NCBI RefSeq assembly: GCF_000314995.1
Contig: NZ_BAEO01000062.1
Coordinates: forward strand, 393,630 to 457,629
From: Paraglaciecola arctica BSs20135
GTDB lineage: Bacteria; Pseudomonadota; Gammaproteobacteria; Enterobacterales; Alteromonadaceae
DNA length: 64,000 nucleotides
Direction: 5' to 3'
Shown: one piece after another, positions 43,305-53,084 of the stretch
Position numbering within the stretch: position 1 is the first letter of the stretch
Layout: every line of letters begins with the position of its first letter
Program-made: the position numbers and the translations under genes
The notes under the pieces: model-generated
What the model was told of the DNA's origin: nothing
Database searches by the model: none
What the model saw: only the letters and a program-made list of their open reading frames with translations

Positions 43305-45623
43305 TCAATCGACACTGCCACTTAAGGTAAATTCACTGCTTTGAACCTTATCCGAGCTAGTACCGATAAATAGGTCAAACTCACCTGCTTCTGCGCCAAA
43401 ACTCATATCCTGACGGTGAAAAGCTAAATCTTCGGTGCTAATGGAGAAACTAACCGTTTTTGTTTCACCTTTATGTAAAAATATTTTCTTAAATCCTTTC
43501 AACTGTTTTACAGGACGAGTTACCGAACCAATGCGATCCCGTATATACAATTGCACAACTTCTTCACCGTCATAGTTGCCAGAGTTAGTGACATCTATGC
43601 TCGCAGTGAGTTTTTCTTTGGCGGTAATAACTGCTTTGTTTAAGCTGATCTTAGAGTAGTCAAAAGTGGTATAACTTAAACCGTGGCCAAAATGATAAAG
43701 TGGTGTATTGAGCGAATCAATATAACGTGACACATACTTCTGTTCCGCGTTGTCTTTGCTATAGGGGCGACCGGTATTTTTCATGTTGTAATATAGGGGG
43801 ATTTGACCCACATTACGTGGAAAGGTAACAGGTAGTTTGCCTGAAGGATTATAGTCACCAAAGAGTACATCTGCGATGGCTGGTCCGCCCATAGTTCCGG
43901 GATACCAAGCTTCCAAAATAGCGTCCACATTTTGGTCTGCCCATTCAATTGTCATAGGGCGACCGTTCATCAATACCAATACCATAGGTTTCGCCAGTTT
44001 TTTTAACTGTTGCATAAGTGCTAGCTGATTACCTGGAAAGTCTAGGCTAGTGCGGCTGGTTGCTTCGCCGGTCATATCCCATTTTTCACCCATGGCCAGT
44101 ACAATAACGTCGGCTTTTTTGGCTATGGCTATTGCCGCTTCAAATCCAGAATTGTCTTGATGACTAAACTCGTAACTGGCTCCCTTGGCATAAAGCACTT
44201 TAGACGGGTCAGCGACCTTGGCTTTTATTCCTGTCAATAGGGTGATGGGTTTTTCATAGCGATCACCAGCAGCAGACCAACTACCAATCAGGTCTTCTTT
44301 GCTGTCAGCCAATGGCCCTATCACTGCTATGGTCAAATCACTTTTACTTAAGGGTAGTTGTTGATTTTCATTTTTGAGTAACACCATAGATTTACGGGCC
44401 ACGTCTTGAGCCGCTTGCAGGTTATATTCTTTATAGATTTCCTGAGCTTCGCGCTCTTCATTTGAATACCTATAGGGGTCTTCAAATAATCCTAAGCGAT
44501 ATTTCATTTCAAGTATGCGACGAGCCGCGTTGTCTATCTGTTGTGGAGACACTTTTCCCTGGGTAACTTGATTGGCCAAGTAGTCAAAATACACTGAGCC
44601 TTGCATGTCCATATCAACCCCTGCTTTTACTGCCAATTCTCCAGCATGGTCATTATCCCGGGCAAAACCGTGCTTAACCATTTCATTGATGGAGGTATAA
44701 TCAGTCACCACAAAGCCTTCAAAGCTCCATTCGTCACGCAATATATCTGTCAGTAAATATTTATTGGCTGAGGCGGGCACCCCATTGAGTTCATTGAAAG
44801 ATGTCATAAAACTCGTGACACCAGCATCAACGGCCGCTTTAAACGGTGGTAAATAGGTGTCCCGTAATTCACGATCTGACATATCAGTGGTGTGATAATC
44901 TCTGCCAGCCTGACCTTGTCCATAGGCCGCGAAATGTTTAGCCGTAGCAAGAATGGTATGGGGTTGTGATAAGTCATCGCCTTGGAAACCTTGTACCCGG
45001 GCACGGGCAATAGCCGTGGTTAAATACACATCTTCACCCGAACCCTCAGAGATTCTGCCCCAACGAGGATCTCGGGCAACGTCAACCATAGGTGCAAAGG
45101 TCCAATGAATACCTTCAGCAGCTGCTTCAGCTGCGGCAACTTCTGCTGCCAACTTAATAGCGTCAAGATCCCAACTGGCCGATTCGCCTAAAGAAATAGG
45201 AAAAATTGTGCGATGACCATGTATTACGTCGTAACCGAATAACAACGGAATACCTAATCGGGTTTCTTCAACGGCAATTTTTTGTAATTGTTTAGTGTAT
45301 TTTGCGGTAAAGGCATTAAACACTGCGCCCACTTTACCTTCTTTGATTTTTTCTTGATAATCGCCTCGCAGTGACGGCCCTGTCACATCCCAATCACTCG
45401 AAAAAAGAGTCATTTGACCAACCTTTTCTTCGAGGGTCATTTTAGCCATTAGCTCAGTAATAAATGCATCCATTTGTGCTTTATCATCGTGCCAAATAGT
45501 TTGCGAAATAGGTGCTTGAGTGTTTGTTTTTTCCGCATTCATAAGCGGTTGGTCGGTCTGTAAATTACAGGCCGTTAGGACAAAGGTGGTGGCGATTGCG
45601 GTTGCCAATAAATATTTTTTCAT
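43305..45623 (-). CDS. GH3 beta-glucosidase lipoprotein (BglX-like)
   Basis: This exo-acting glycosidase releases glucose from the non-reducing end of beta-glucans or oligosaccharides. The 772-residue protein has a lipobox LTAC (Cys19), so it is membrane-anchored. GH3 N-terminal domain motifs are LLFGYDVIHGHRTIFPISLG, KHFAAYGQGQAGRDY and the nucleophile Asp in FVVTDYTSINEMVKHG. The GH3 C-terminal domain has SMVLLKNENQQLPL and YPGTMGGPAIADVLFGDYNPSGKLPVTFP. A fibronectin III-like domain ends with FHRQDMSFGAEAGEFDLFIG. Together with the GH144 gene 39 nt upstream and the receptor before it, it belongs to one carbohydrate operon. Some GH3 enzymes next to GH144 are beta-1,2-glucosidases (sophorosidases). 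Confidence 0.95.
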   Translation of the reverse strand: MKKYLLATAIATTFVLTACNLQTDQPLMNAEKTNTQAPISQTIWHDDKAQMDAFITELMAKMTLEEKVGQMTLFSSDWDVTGPSLRGDYQEKIKEGKVGAVFNAFTAKYTKQLQKIAVEETRLGIPLLFGYDVIHGHRTIFPISLGESASWDLDAIKLAAEVAAAEAAAEGIHWTFAPMVDVARDPRWGRISEGSGEDVYLTTAIARARVQGFQGDDLSQPHTILATAKHFAAYGQGQAGRDYHTTDMSDRELRDTYLPPFKAAVDAGVTSFMTSFNELNGVPASANKYLLTDILRDEWSFEGFVVTDYTSINEMVKHGFARDNDHAGELAVKAGVDMDMQGSVYFDYLANQVTQGKVSPQQIDNAARRILEMKYRLGLFEDPYRYSNEEREAQEIYKEYNLQAAQDVARKSMVLLKNENQQLPLSKSDLTIAVIGPLADSKEDLIGSWSAAGDRYEKPITLLTGIKAKVADPSKVLYAKGASYEFSHQDNSGFEAAIAIAKKADVIVLAMGEKWDMTGEATSRTSLDFPGNQLALMQQLKKLAKPMVLVLMNGRPMTIEWADQNVDAILEAWYPGTMGGPAIADVLFGDYNPSGKLPVTFPRNVGQIPLYYNMKNTGRPYSKDNAEQKYVSRYIDSLNTPLYHFGHGLSYTTFDYSKISLNKAVITAKEKLTASIDVTNSGNYDGEEVVQLYIRDRIGSVTRPVKQLKGFKKIFLHKGETKTVSFSISTEDLAFHRQDMSFGAEAGEFDLFIGTSSDKVQSSEFTLSGSVD

Positions 45624-45662
45624 GAAGTCATCTGCTGCTTATAATTAAGTAAAAAGAAAGTG

Positions 45663-47282
45663 TTATTGGGCTAATTCAGTGTCTACAGTAAATTCTAATT
45701 TTGCTAAGCCTCGTTGGATATCAGGGTCTCGCATAAAATACTTCCATAATAATCCCGAGCGATAATTTTCAATCATGGCCACTATGGGACCCTGATCTAT
45801 GGCCAGATAGGTTTTTCTGACCTGTTGCTCAGCATTGTCACTAACCGAAAAATTGATAGCGTCATAAAACCCCATCATGCCAAAGGCTTCCTTGCCGTGT
45901 TGGTAGTACAAGTTCCTGAGCACTTTAATCGACTCTTTAGGTGTATATGGTATGGATGAAAGTGCGGCGGTAGGATTGATTGTGCCTGTGTCTTTTTCGC
46001 CAGGAGAGTGCGCCATGTAGCCATCGGGTAACATATCACCAGCGGTTATGCCCCAAAAATCTTCTCCGTAACCTTGCCAATTTTTGCTGTTCTCAATGGC
46101 ATAGGCGCGATTGATTAAGCTATGGTTTTTGTTTTGCTGCCAATAATCAGCATAACGATCCTGTAAACCCCGAGGATCTAAAGCAAGATAGGAATAATGA
46201 GCAAAAAACAGTGGCCCACCTAATTCTTTGGATGGCCCTAGTGGAAGTGGATAACCATAAAATTCTTTGCCATTTTCAAAGGTTTTGTGACCGGTTTCAC
46301 CTGCTGCCCAACCTTGGTGATAAACCTCAGCAGCAACACTGTGGGTGGGCGAAGCGGCAGCCAATATATAAACAATTAATGCCTCGTTATAACCGCGAAT
46401 GCGATGATCCATTTTCCAGCCATGATTTTTTGACCAGTGCCAGGTTAATACGTTTTCAGCTTCTCCGAGTTCATAACGGGTATACCAATCCCACTCCATG
46501 TTTTGCCATAGTTGTGTAATCTCAGTTCTTAAACGTTTTTCTGCTTGGTTATCTTGTGAAAAATATTGCCGAGCTGTCAGTAAGCCTTGGATTAAAAATG
46601 CCGATTCAACAATATCACCTCCATCATCGTATTGACTGAAATGAAACACTTCTGAGTTTTTATACCAATGGGCCCACATGCCGTGAAAGGTTTCGGCAGT
46701 TTTTAATGAATCGGTTAATCTGAGTAGTTGTTTGACAGTTTGCTCACGGGTTGCCCAACCACGCTCGGCTCCGGTTATGAGCGCCAAAATGCCAAACCCC
46801 GTCCCTCCAGAGGTGACAATATCGCCATCGCCATTGGGGATCCGCTCTTTTGCCCAACCTGTCGCGGTGTTGTCATTTGGCCAGAAATAACGATAGGTAT
46901 AGGCTTGTACCATTTCCAATAGTTCGTCGTCAGAAAAGGTATGGGTGTGTAAACTAATTTTAGCTAGTTCAACTTCGTTATCACTTTGCACTTGGGTTAA
47001 TTTGTATTTTAACGACAAATTACTACCTAGCTCACCGACAAAATCCAATATTCTTGTGGCTTGAGTGGTGTGTCGCAGTTGCCATGCTTTTCCAGATACC
47101 GAGACATATATTTTATAGGTAGCGTCTTTATTGTGGGTTGTATCCCAATGCAGTTCTACGTGTTGATCATAAGCCTTGCCGTTTAATACAGGCGAGGTTG
47201 TGGCTGCAGCAATGTTGGCAATCATCGATATTAATAAAAGAAAAATACCGACAAACACAGAGTGGTTTCTCGTAACTCTCAT
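45663..47282 (-). CDS. GH144-type endo-beta-1,2-glucanase (glycoamylase-like domain)
   Basis: The 539-residue exported protein has a signal peptide (MIANIAAA region, about 10-27), a short fibronectin III-like domain (about 30-110) and a large alpha/alpha-barrel domain of the PF10091 'glycoamylase' type. Typical stretches are YRYFWPNDNTATGWAKERIP, TSGGTGFGILALITGAERGW, the acidic cluster DDGGDIVESAFL at 219-230, RGYNEALIVYILAAASPTH and GYGEDFWGITAGDMLPDGY. GH144 enzymes with this domain cut beta-1,2-glucan (sophorans), and the spacing of the acidic cluster fits the family's proposed active-site acids. It is the middle gene of the TonB receptor-GH144-GH3 operon. The alternative is another uncharacterised PF10091 specificity. 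Confidence 0.85.
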   Translation of the reverse strand: MRVTRNHSVFVGIFLLLISMIANIAAATTSPVLNGKAYDQHVELHWDTTHNKDATYKIYVSVSGKAWQLRHTTQATRILDFVGELGSNLSLKYKLTQVQSDNEVELAKISLHTHTFSDDELLEMVQAYTYRYFWPNDNTATGWAKERIPNGDGDIVTSGGTGFGILALITGAERGWATREQTVKQLLRLTDSLKTAETFHGMWAHWYKNSEVFHFSQYDDGGDIVESAFLIQGLLTARQYFSQDNQAEKRLRTEITQLWQNMEWDWYTRYELGEAENVLTWHWSKNHGWKMDHRIRGYNEALIVYILAAASPTHSVAAEVYHQGWAAGETGHKTFENGKEFYGYPLPLGPSKELGGPLFFAHYSYLALDPRGLQDRYADYWQQNKNHSLINRAYAIENSKNWQGYGEDFWGITAGDMLPDGYMAHSPGEKDTGTINPTAALSSIPYTPKESIKVLRNLYYQHGKEAFGMMGFYDAINFSVSDNAEQQVRKTYLAIDQGPIVAMIENYRSGLLWKYFMRDPDIQRGLAKLEFTVDTELAQ

Positions 47283-47347
47283 TTGGACTTGTAGTCTCCA
47301 TATAACAACAAGCCTAACTAATTTGTTAGACTAAAAAAGTAAATAGA

Positions 47348-47386
47348 GTGCCATTTGAGTGTTTTACTAACATCTCAAAATGGCAC
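47348..47386 (-). terminator. Intercistronic stem-loop between the TonB receptor and GH144 genes
   Basis: GTGCCATTTGAG at 47348-47359 pairs with CTCAAAATGGCAC at 47374-47386 (one bulge). It lies about 20 nt past the receptor stop and about 65 nt before the GH144 start. With no strong T tract it may act as a partial terminator or mRNA stabiliser, giving more receptor than enzyme. Confidence 0.6.
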
Positions 47387-47404
47387 GGCTGTGTTAGGTA
47401 TTAT

Positions 47405-50395
47405 TTAGAAGTTATAACCTACAGATAATTTCAAGGTTCGAGTTGGACCAGCTAGTTGGCCATTATGGGCGCCATTACTTGCAGGAAGCTCTTCCCCAGC
47501 ACCACCAAACCAGGTGTCAGACACCCCATAATTTTTAGTGTTAAGTAGATTCAATACATCTAAACGCACATACATAGCACCTACACCCATATTAAAATCT
47601 TTAGATAAAGACAGATCCACTTGTCGATATGCCCAATCGCCAATCAACACATTTTTTTCATCTTGATAACCAATGGAATAACTACAATCTGACCAACCCG
47701 CTCGACAATCAGTACCGTAAAAAGGTGCGGCTGACTTTAATGTCAGTTTTGTCGCCATTTTTATTTGCCATGGCAGATCATAGGTGAGACTCGCCACTAG
47801 GACGTGATCACTTATACCTGCAGAAGCATTGGTGCCAAACCCGTCGATGTTAGGGTAATCTAATGCAAATATTTCACCAAATTGACGGTTTTCTGTGGCG
47901 TCTGTGTAAGTGTATGTAAGCGCTCCCCCCCAATTAGAACCTTGGTCATGGGCTTTAGTCAGCTTAACGTGTACTGAGTCGCGATCTGATTCCAATCCAT
48001 TGTTACCCAATAACAAATTACTCAAGTCGTCGCTAGGGATATTATCACCCCAAGGTACTCCCCAAGTAGTGTCAGGAGCGAAAAAGGTGCCGTCTGTACG
48101 GCGATTGCCTATTTGATACATAAAGCCGTCACGAGTTTCGACCCGAGTAAAACCAAACTCGGTACTAAAATCTTGATAGGTACTGCGCACACCAATACTG
48201 TATTGATCTGCATAAGGTTGCTTAAGGTTGTTATTTAACATAAACACCTCTCTGCTACCTGTTGCAGTTGGCTGATCAAGGGTTGTTAAATACGCTTCGG
48301 TGAAAGGAATACAAGGCGCATTACAGGGCTGTAAATGATCGCCTGAAAAGTTGACAGTCCGTTTCGGGAATGTGCCTTTGGTGGTTTCTAGCTGTAGGTT
48401 GTCAAAACGGTTTCTATCGTAAGAGCGTCCATAGCCGCCGAACAGCAAATGGGTTGCGTCTTCGGTCAGTAAATAAGAAAAGCCAAGACGGGGTTCCCAC
48501 TGCACATCGTTACCGCTGCGTTCATTGCCAGTACTTATGTAATCGCTAATTTGGTAATCGGTATTCTCGATATTTGGCCAATTGGTTACCGCATTCACTA
48601 CATCTTCAGGTGTCTGGTAATCAGTGTACAGAGGCGAATCTTCATAGCTCAAACGTAGACCTAGATTCAACTCTAGACGATCATTTACAGCCCAGTCATC
48701 CTGAATATATAAACCAAACTGTTTATTTTTCGACACTGCCGCGCCGTTACCTATTGTGCCAAGTGCTTGTCCATATTCTACTTTGTATGGCACAGCCGTC
48801 ATAATAGTAGTGCTGTCATCAGCGGATATGTTGGTGGCATCGAGTACATAGTACACTTGTGGATTGGCTGGGTTTTTCTCGATCGCGGTCAATTCAATCG
48901 TTTTATAATTAAAGCCCATTTTTACTGTATGTTCGCCATTCCAAATGATATCAGTGAAGGTTAAATCATTTTTAATGGACCAACCTTTTTGGCCTTTTTC
49001 TTGGAAATCAGGACCAGCACCAAGGTTTATAATCCCACCTGAAATTTGGTCATCAGTGCCAATATAATATTTGGCGCCAAATCCAGATGTTCTAGCGTGA
49101 GGGCTCCATACTGCATCTTCATAAGTAAGGGCAATATTATTTGACCAAGAGTCACCCCAATATTGATGATTCACAGTTAAGCGTAAATCATCATTTTCTT
49201 TATCGGTGCCATATTCCGCGGTGTTTTCACCACCTATACCTGTTACTTCAACTTCATCACGATATTTGACTGAGGCCGATAAATTTTGGTCATCGTTGAT
49301 ATTCCAATCCAATTTAGCAAAAAATAAATCCTCTTCAAATTTAGCCGTAGTTGCACCGACGTTTTGAGCGATAGCATCCTGTAAAAACTGCGGATAATTA
49401 TCCACCAAGTCTTGTCTATTGACTCTTACTTCCCGCAAATCATCATTCTGTTTACGCTCATAGGTAGCAAAATAATGTAATGTATCTTTAATGAGCGGGC
49501 CCGCCAGCCAAAATCCAAATTGCTCCTGTTGACTGTCTGCTTTTTCACCATTAGTTTCTTCGATAGGGGTCTTTTCACGTAAGCCTGAATCAGTGAAGTC
49601 ATAGAAAACGCCACCCTTTAATTCATTGGTGCCTGATTTAGTCACAGCAACAATAGCAGCGCTGGAAACCTGTTCAAACTCAGCCTTATAATTTGACGAA
49701 ATGATACGGTATTCGCCAATTGCGGTTTGTGGGAAAGGATTGCCTCGACTACTATCCTGACCTGAGATACCACTTTTTAAGACATAATCTTTTTGTCCAA
49801 TACCATCAATAAATACATTCACTGCACTTGCGGTTTGCGCGCCGCTGCTCACCTTAATACTGCCATCAGCTTGGCTAACACTTAAATTTACGCCGGGGGC
49901 TTGGTCTGCAAAGGCCAAAAAGTTACGGTTTATTTGCGGTAAACGTTGAATTTGCATTGCTGAAACACTAGTGCCCACTTCAGAGGTCACATCAAAGTTG
50001 TTTGTATTGCCGACTATACTTATGACTTCAATGTTTTCATCACTTGTAGATGTCGCAGAATCATCTAGATCCATCACCTTTGATTGTCCAACCTGAATAT
50101 TGAACACATCACTTAGTCGGGCAGACTCACCGATTTGAATACTGTAATTTCCGGGCTTTAAGCCTGTTAATGTGTAATTGCCGTTTGCATTGGTGGTGAC
50201 GTTTAATTTGTTGCCGGTATCAACATTGATAATGGTGATATTTACGCCTTCGCTAGCCGATTGACCCGCCAGGATAACGTGACCTTTAACCGATGAGTCA
50301 CCAACATTTGCATTGGCAATAGGCATTACACTTACGCTGCATCCCAAAATGGCTGCGGCTATTAGGTTAGTTTTCTTGTTGCATTGAATTCTCAT
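47405..50395 (-). CDS. Oar-like TonB-dependent receptor of the glucan locus
   Basis: This 996-residue outer-membrane importer has a signal peptide (to about residue 29), then an N-terminal carboxypeptidase-regulatory-like domain (GHVILAGQSASEGVNITIINVD through GLKPGNYSIQIG). A TonB-box-like stretch follows (ENIEVISIVGN), then the plug (SAMQIQRLPQINRNFLAFADQAPGVNLS) and a large barrel ending RTLKLSVGYNF. The layout is that of receptors for oligosaccharides in marine Alteromonadales loci. It is first in an operon with GH144 and GH3, and GAGGGAATC just before the ATG is a good ribosome-binding site. A LacI-type operator palindrome lies about 70 nt upstream. Confidence 0.93.
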   Translation of the reverse strand: MRIQCNKKTNLIAAAILGCSVSVMPIANANVGDSSVKGHVILAGQSASEGVNITIINVDTGNKLNVTTNANGNYTLTGLKPGNYSIQIGESARLSDVFNIQVGQSKVMDLDDSATSTSDENIEVISIVGNTNNFDVTSEVGTSVSAMQIQRLPQINRNFLAFADQAPGVNLSVSQADGSIKVSSGAQTASAVNVFIDGIGQKDYVLKSGISGQDSSRGNPFPQTAIGEYRIISSNYKAEFEQVSSAAIVAVTKSGTNELKGGVFYDFTDSGLREKTPIEETNGEKADSQQEQFGFWLAGPLIKDTLHYFATYERKQNDDLREVRVNRQDLVDNYPQFLQDAIAQNVGATTAKFEEDLFFAKLDWNINDDQNLSASVKYRDEVEVTGIGGENTAEYGTDKENDDLRLTVNHQYWGDSWSNNIALTYEDAVWSPHARTSGFGAKYYIGTDDQISGGIINLGAGPDFQEKGQKGWSIKNDLTFTDIIWNGEHTVKMGFNYKTIELTAIEKNPANPQVYYVLDATNISADDSTTIMTAVPYKVEYGQALGTIGNGAAVSKNKQFGLYIQDDWAVNDRLELNLGLRLSYEDSPLYTDYQTPEDVVNAVTNWPNIENTDYQISDYISTGNERSGNDVQWEPRLGFSYLLTEDATHLLFGGYGRSYDRNRFDNLQLETTKGTFPKRTVNFSGDHLQPCNAPCIPFTEAYLTTLDQPTATGSREVFMLNNNLKQPYADQYSIGVRSTYQDFSTEFGFTRVETRDGFMYQIGNRRTDGTFFAPDTTWGVPWGDNIPSDDLSNLLLGNNGLESDRDSVHVKLTKAHDQGSNWGGALTYTYTDATENRQFGEIFALDYPNIDGFGTNASAGISDHVLVASLTYDLPWQIKMATKLTLKSAAPFYGTDCRAGWSDCSYSIGYQDEKNVLIGDWAYRQVDLSLSKDFNMGVGAMYVRLDVLNLLNTKNYGVSDTWFGGAGEELPASNGAHNGQLAGPTRTLKLSVGYNF

Positions 50396-50768
50396 GATTC
50401 CCTCAACTGAAGCAAAAATATTAAAATAAATACTTTATTGTTATGTAAATGTTAAATCATAATGTATACGTATACAATAGAAATAAAATTAATCCTGTTT
50501 TCACCCTAAACACACAAATATGCATTTGCACCAGCATAGATGAGGTAATATTCTTGAATGGAAAAAATTTAAAATACGTGAACAGTAGGGCAGTGTTATT
50601 TGGTCTTTCAATAACCAACATTCTCTGTCCGAAAAATCTTAGATAAGCAGCAGTCAGGCTTTGAATATCCCATTAGCATGCTACTTTGTTGAATATGAAA
50701 TAGTGAATCGCCTAAGGCCAAATGTTATGATCCATAAGAATAAGTCATTTTAAATAGATGAATAATTT
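50396..50768. promoter_or_regulatory. Divergent promoter region of the glucan locus
   Basis: These 373 bp separate the receptor operon from the divergent lacI-type gene. It is AT-rich and contains the perfect palindrome at 50463-50476. No further copy of that palindrome is seen closer to the regulator gene, so autoregulation may use a weaker site. Nothing in the region looks coding. Confidence 0.6.
50463..50476. promoter_or_regulatory. Probable LacI-family operator
   Basis: TGTATACGTATACA is a perfect 14-bp palindrome with the central CG typical of LacI-family sites. It lies 68-81 nt before the receptor start, in the region shared with the divergent LacI-type gene. Binding is inferred, not shown. 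Confidence 0.6.
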
Positions 50769-51779
50769 GTGACCAAATTAAATGTAAATGACATAGCGTT
50801 AATAGCGGGTGTCAGTAATGCTACCGTTTCTAGAGCATTTAGAGAGCCCCATAAAGTTTCCCAAAAAACCCGGGATAAAGTTATGAACGCTGCCAACAAT
50901 CTTGGTTTTACACCTAGTCGATTAGGTGCGAGTTTGAAACAAGGCCGAACCTTTAATATTGTGGTTTTGGTTCCCGATATTACCAATCCATATTTTTCTC
51001 CTGTTGTTCGTTCAATGGAAAGAACTGCAAATTTACGGGGGTATTCGGTACTCTTAGGTGATACTCAGGACACTCCAGAAAGAGAACAATCTTACGCAAA
51101 GATGGTTCAATCTAAACAAGCCGACGGTATTATCATTAATTCACAACGTCTTCCTTTTGATTTAAATTTTAATACTACAATTCCACCTTTGGTCAGCGTA
51201 TCTGAGCTGGTAGAAAATGAAGATATTTACCGTGTAGGAGTCGATAACGTGGCCATAGGAAAGTTAGCCACATCCCATCTTTTAGAGCTGGGACATAAAC
51301 GTATTGCGGTTATCAGCGGAACTAAAAACCTGCAAAGTTGTAATGACCGATTGCAAGGTTATAAATTGGCTTTACAGCAGGCTAATATTAGTTACGACCC
51401 TAATTTGGTTTATTATGCAGAATATTCACCTGAAACCGGAGCACAAGTAGCCAAACAACTGGTCACTGATTTTCCGGATATATCTGCTATTTTTAGTTTT
51501 GGCGATTTAATGTCGATTGGCATTTTACATATGCTGAGTAAATTAGGGTTTAAAGTACCGCAACAAATTTCAGTTATCAGTGTCGATAATATTTCCCAGG
51601 CTCCATTTTGCAACCCACCACTGACAACAGTTGCTCAACCAATGGACCAAATAGGTGAACTGTCAATGACAACCTTGATAGATCTTATTGAGAAAAAAGC
51701 ACCGCAAAATAAACTGTCATTATTACCGCACTTCCTTGTATGTCGTGAAAGTACTGGGCCATTCATTGCTCGCAAATAA
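50769..51779 (+). CDS. LacI-family transcriptional regulator
   Basis: The 336-residue repressor has an N-terminal helix-turn-helix (NDIALIAGVSNATVSRAFREPHKVSQKTRDKV) with the hinge region near LGFTPSRLGASLKQGRT. A periplasmic-binding-protein-like sugar-sensing domain follows (VVLVPDITNPYFSPVVRSMERTANLRGYSVLLGDTQDTPERE; HLLELGHKRIAVISG; ISVISVDNISQAPFCNPPLTTV). It is encoded between the receptor operon and the MFS gene and should regulate them in response to an imported sugar such as sophorose. The start is GTG 50769, which gives the usual short N-terminus; no strong ribosome-binding site is visible before it. Confidence 0.92.
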   Translation: MTKLNVNDIALIAGVSNATVSRAFREPHKVSQKTRDKVMNAANNLGFTPSRLGASLKQGRTFNIVVLVPDITNPYFSPVVRSMERTANLRGYSVLLGDTQDTPEREQSYAKMVQSKQADGIIINSQRLPFDLNFNTTIPPLVSVSELVENEDIYRVGVDNVAIGKLATSHLLELGHKRIAVISGTKNLQSCNDRLQGYKLALQQANISYDPNLVYYAEYSPETGAQVAKQLVTDFPDISAIFSFGDLMSIGILHMLSKLGFKVPQQISVISVDNISQAPFCNPPLTTVAQPMDQIGELSMTTLIDLIEKKAPQNKLSLLPHFLVCRESTGPFIARK

Positions 51780-51812
51780 AACTAGGTATTTGAGTCTGTA
51801 TTCCTAAAGATC

Positions 51813-53006
51813 CTATTGAAGGTGCTTTTCAATAGTGTTTCTTTGTTTAACCCAATAACTGGCTATCAACACAGAAATAACTGCTATCACCGCTGAAACC
51901 ATAAAGGTTTTTGATGAACCTTGCTGCCATAAATAGCCACTCAATACTGAACCTATTGCAGTGCCTCCACCCAAACAAACGGTGCAGTAAATTACCATTC
52001 CTTTGTCTTGATTTTTATCCGTAAATTGTTGGCGAATAAGCTCAATAACTGACGAGTGTGTGGCGCTAAAAGTAAAGGCATGAAAAAGCTGTGCAATAAA
52101 TAATAGCGGTAACAATTCGACAAAAAGTGCCACAAATACCCAACGAATTGCCGTTATAAGTAAACTAAAAATGAGCAGTCTATCTGCACCAAAATTGGAA
52201 ATTAATCGATAAGAAAAAAGAAACATTATCACTTCCGCTATTACCGCAACAGACCATAAGTTTCCGATAGCGCCCATTCCTATATCGTGTTCCTGCAGGT
52301 ATAAACTAAAAAAGCCGATATAAGCCCCCTGACTTATTTGTGCAAAAAAAATGGCTGTAAATAAACCCACACATCCACTTGCTTTTAACGTACTTAAAAA
52401 GCCTAGCGTTTGGGCTTTCTCGCCACTATATGCTCTGCCAGGCAGCATCTGTGTGCTAATCAACATAAAGAAGATGAAACAGCTAAGAATAATCGGGAAA
52501 TTATCGATGGCAATATATTCAAATGCCAAACCTAAGCCGGAGACAGACACCACAAAACCTATAGATCCCCACAGCCTAATCTGACCATAGTGGGACGATA
52601 AATGTCCTAAATGTGAAAGTGTTAATGATTCTAATAAAGGGTTTATCCCCTGCCAACAAAAGCTTAAAAATAAAATAAACAATGAGGTTGACAAAAAAGT
52701 ATGCAAATCAAACAGCGTGAATGACCAAATGAATGCTAACAAAATGCCAATTTTGATGATTTTTATCGAATTCTCAAATCGGTTATTTAATTTGTCCCAA
52801 AAAAAAGGCGCTATGATATTAGACATTAACAATAACGCACTACTGATCCCTATCTGACTGCTCGTGAGTCCAATAAAATCTAGGTAGATCCCCCAGTAGG
52901 GTAAAACAAGCCCCAATATCAAACAGTTAAAAAAATAAACACTTGAAAGACGCCAATAAGGCAAGGATTGCTCTTTTAATAACGAAGGGTAAAACGTGAT
53001 TTTCAT
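51813..53006 (-). CDS. MFS sugar transporter of the glucan locus
   Basis: The 397-residue inner-membrane protein has twelve hydrophobic helices. It resembles the MFS_1_like/HcaT-LacY-type group: an N-terminal FNCLILGLVLPYWGIYLDFIGLTSSQIGISSALL, QIRLWGSIGFVVSVSGLGLAFEY in the middle, and LLFIAQLFHAFTFSATHSSVIELIRQQF in the second half. Members act as proton symporters for sugars or aromatic acids. Its place at the end of the GH3/GH144/TonB/LacI locus suggests uptake of glucose or sophoro-oligosaccharides from the periplasm. It converges with the lacI-type gene, 33 nt apart. No clear ribosome-binding site is seen before ATG 53006. Confidence 0.88.
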   Translation of the reverse strand: MKITFYPSLLKEQSLPYWRLSSVYFFNCLILGLVLPYWGIYLDFIGLTSSQIGISSALLLMSNIIAPFFWDKLNNRFENSIKIIKIGILLAFIWSFTLFDLHTFLSTSLFILFLSFCWQGINPLLESLTLSHLGHLSSHYGQIRLWGSIGFVVSVSGLGLAFEYIAIDNFPIILSCFIFFMLISTQMLPGRAYSGEKAQTLGFLSTLKASGCVGLFTAIFFAQISQGAYIGFFSLYLQEHDIGMGAIGNLWSVAVIAEVIMFLFSYRLISNFGADRLLIFSLLITAIRWVFVALFVELLPLLFIAQLFHAFTFSATHSSVIELIRQQFTDKNQDKGMVIYCTVCLGGGTAIGSVLSGYLWQQGSSKTFMVSAVIAVISVLIASYWVKQRNTIEKHLQ

Positions 53007-53084
53007 ATAGAGAAAAGGCTATTTGAGAAGGCTGCTATTGATAACATTTACTCATCATATGATAGAACTACCATGAGCTAAAGG

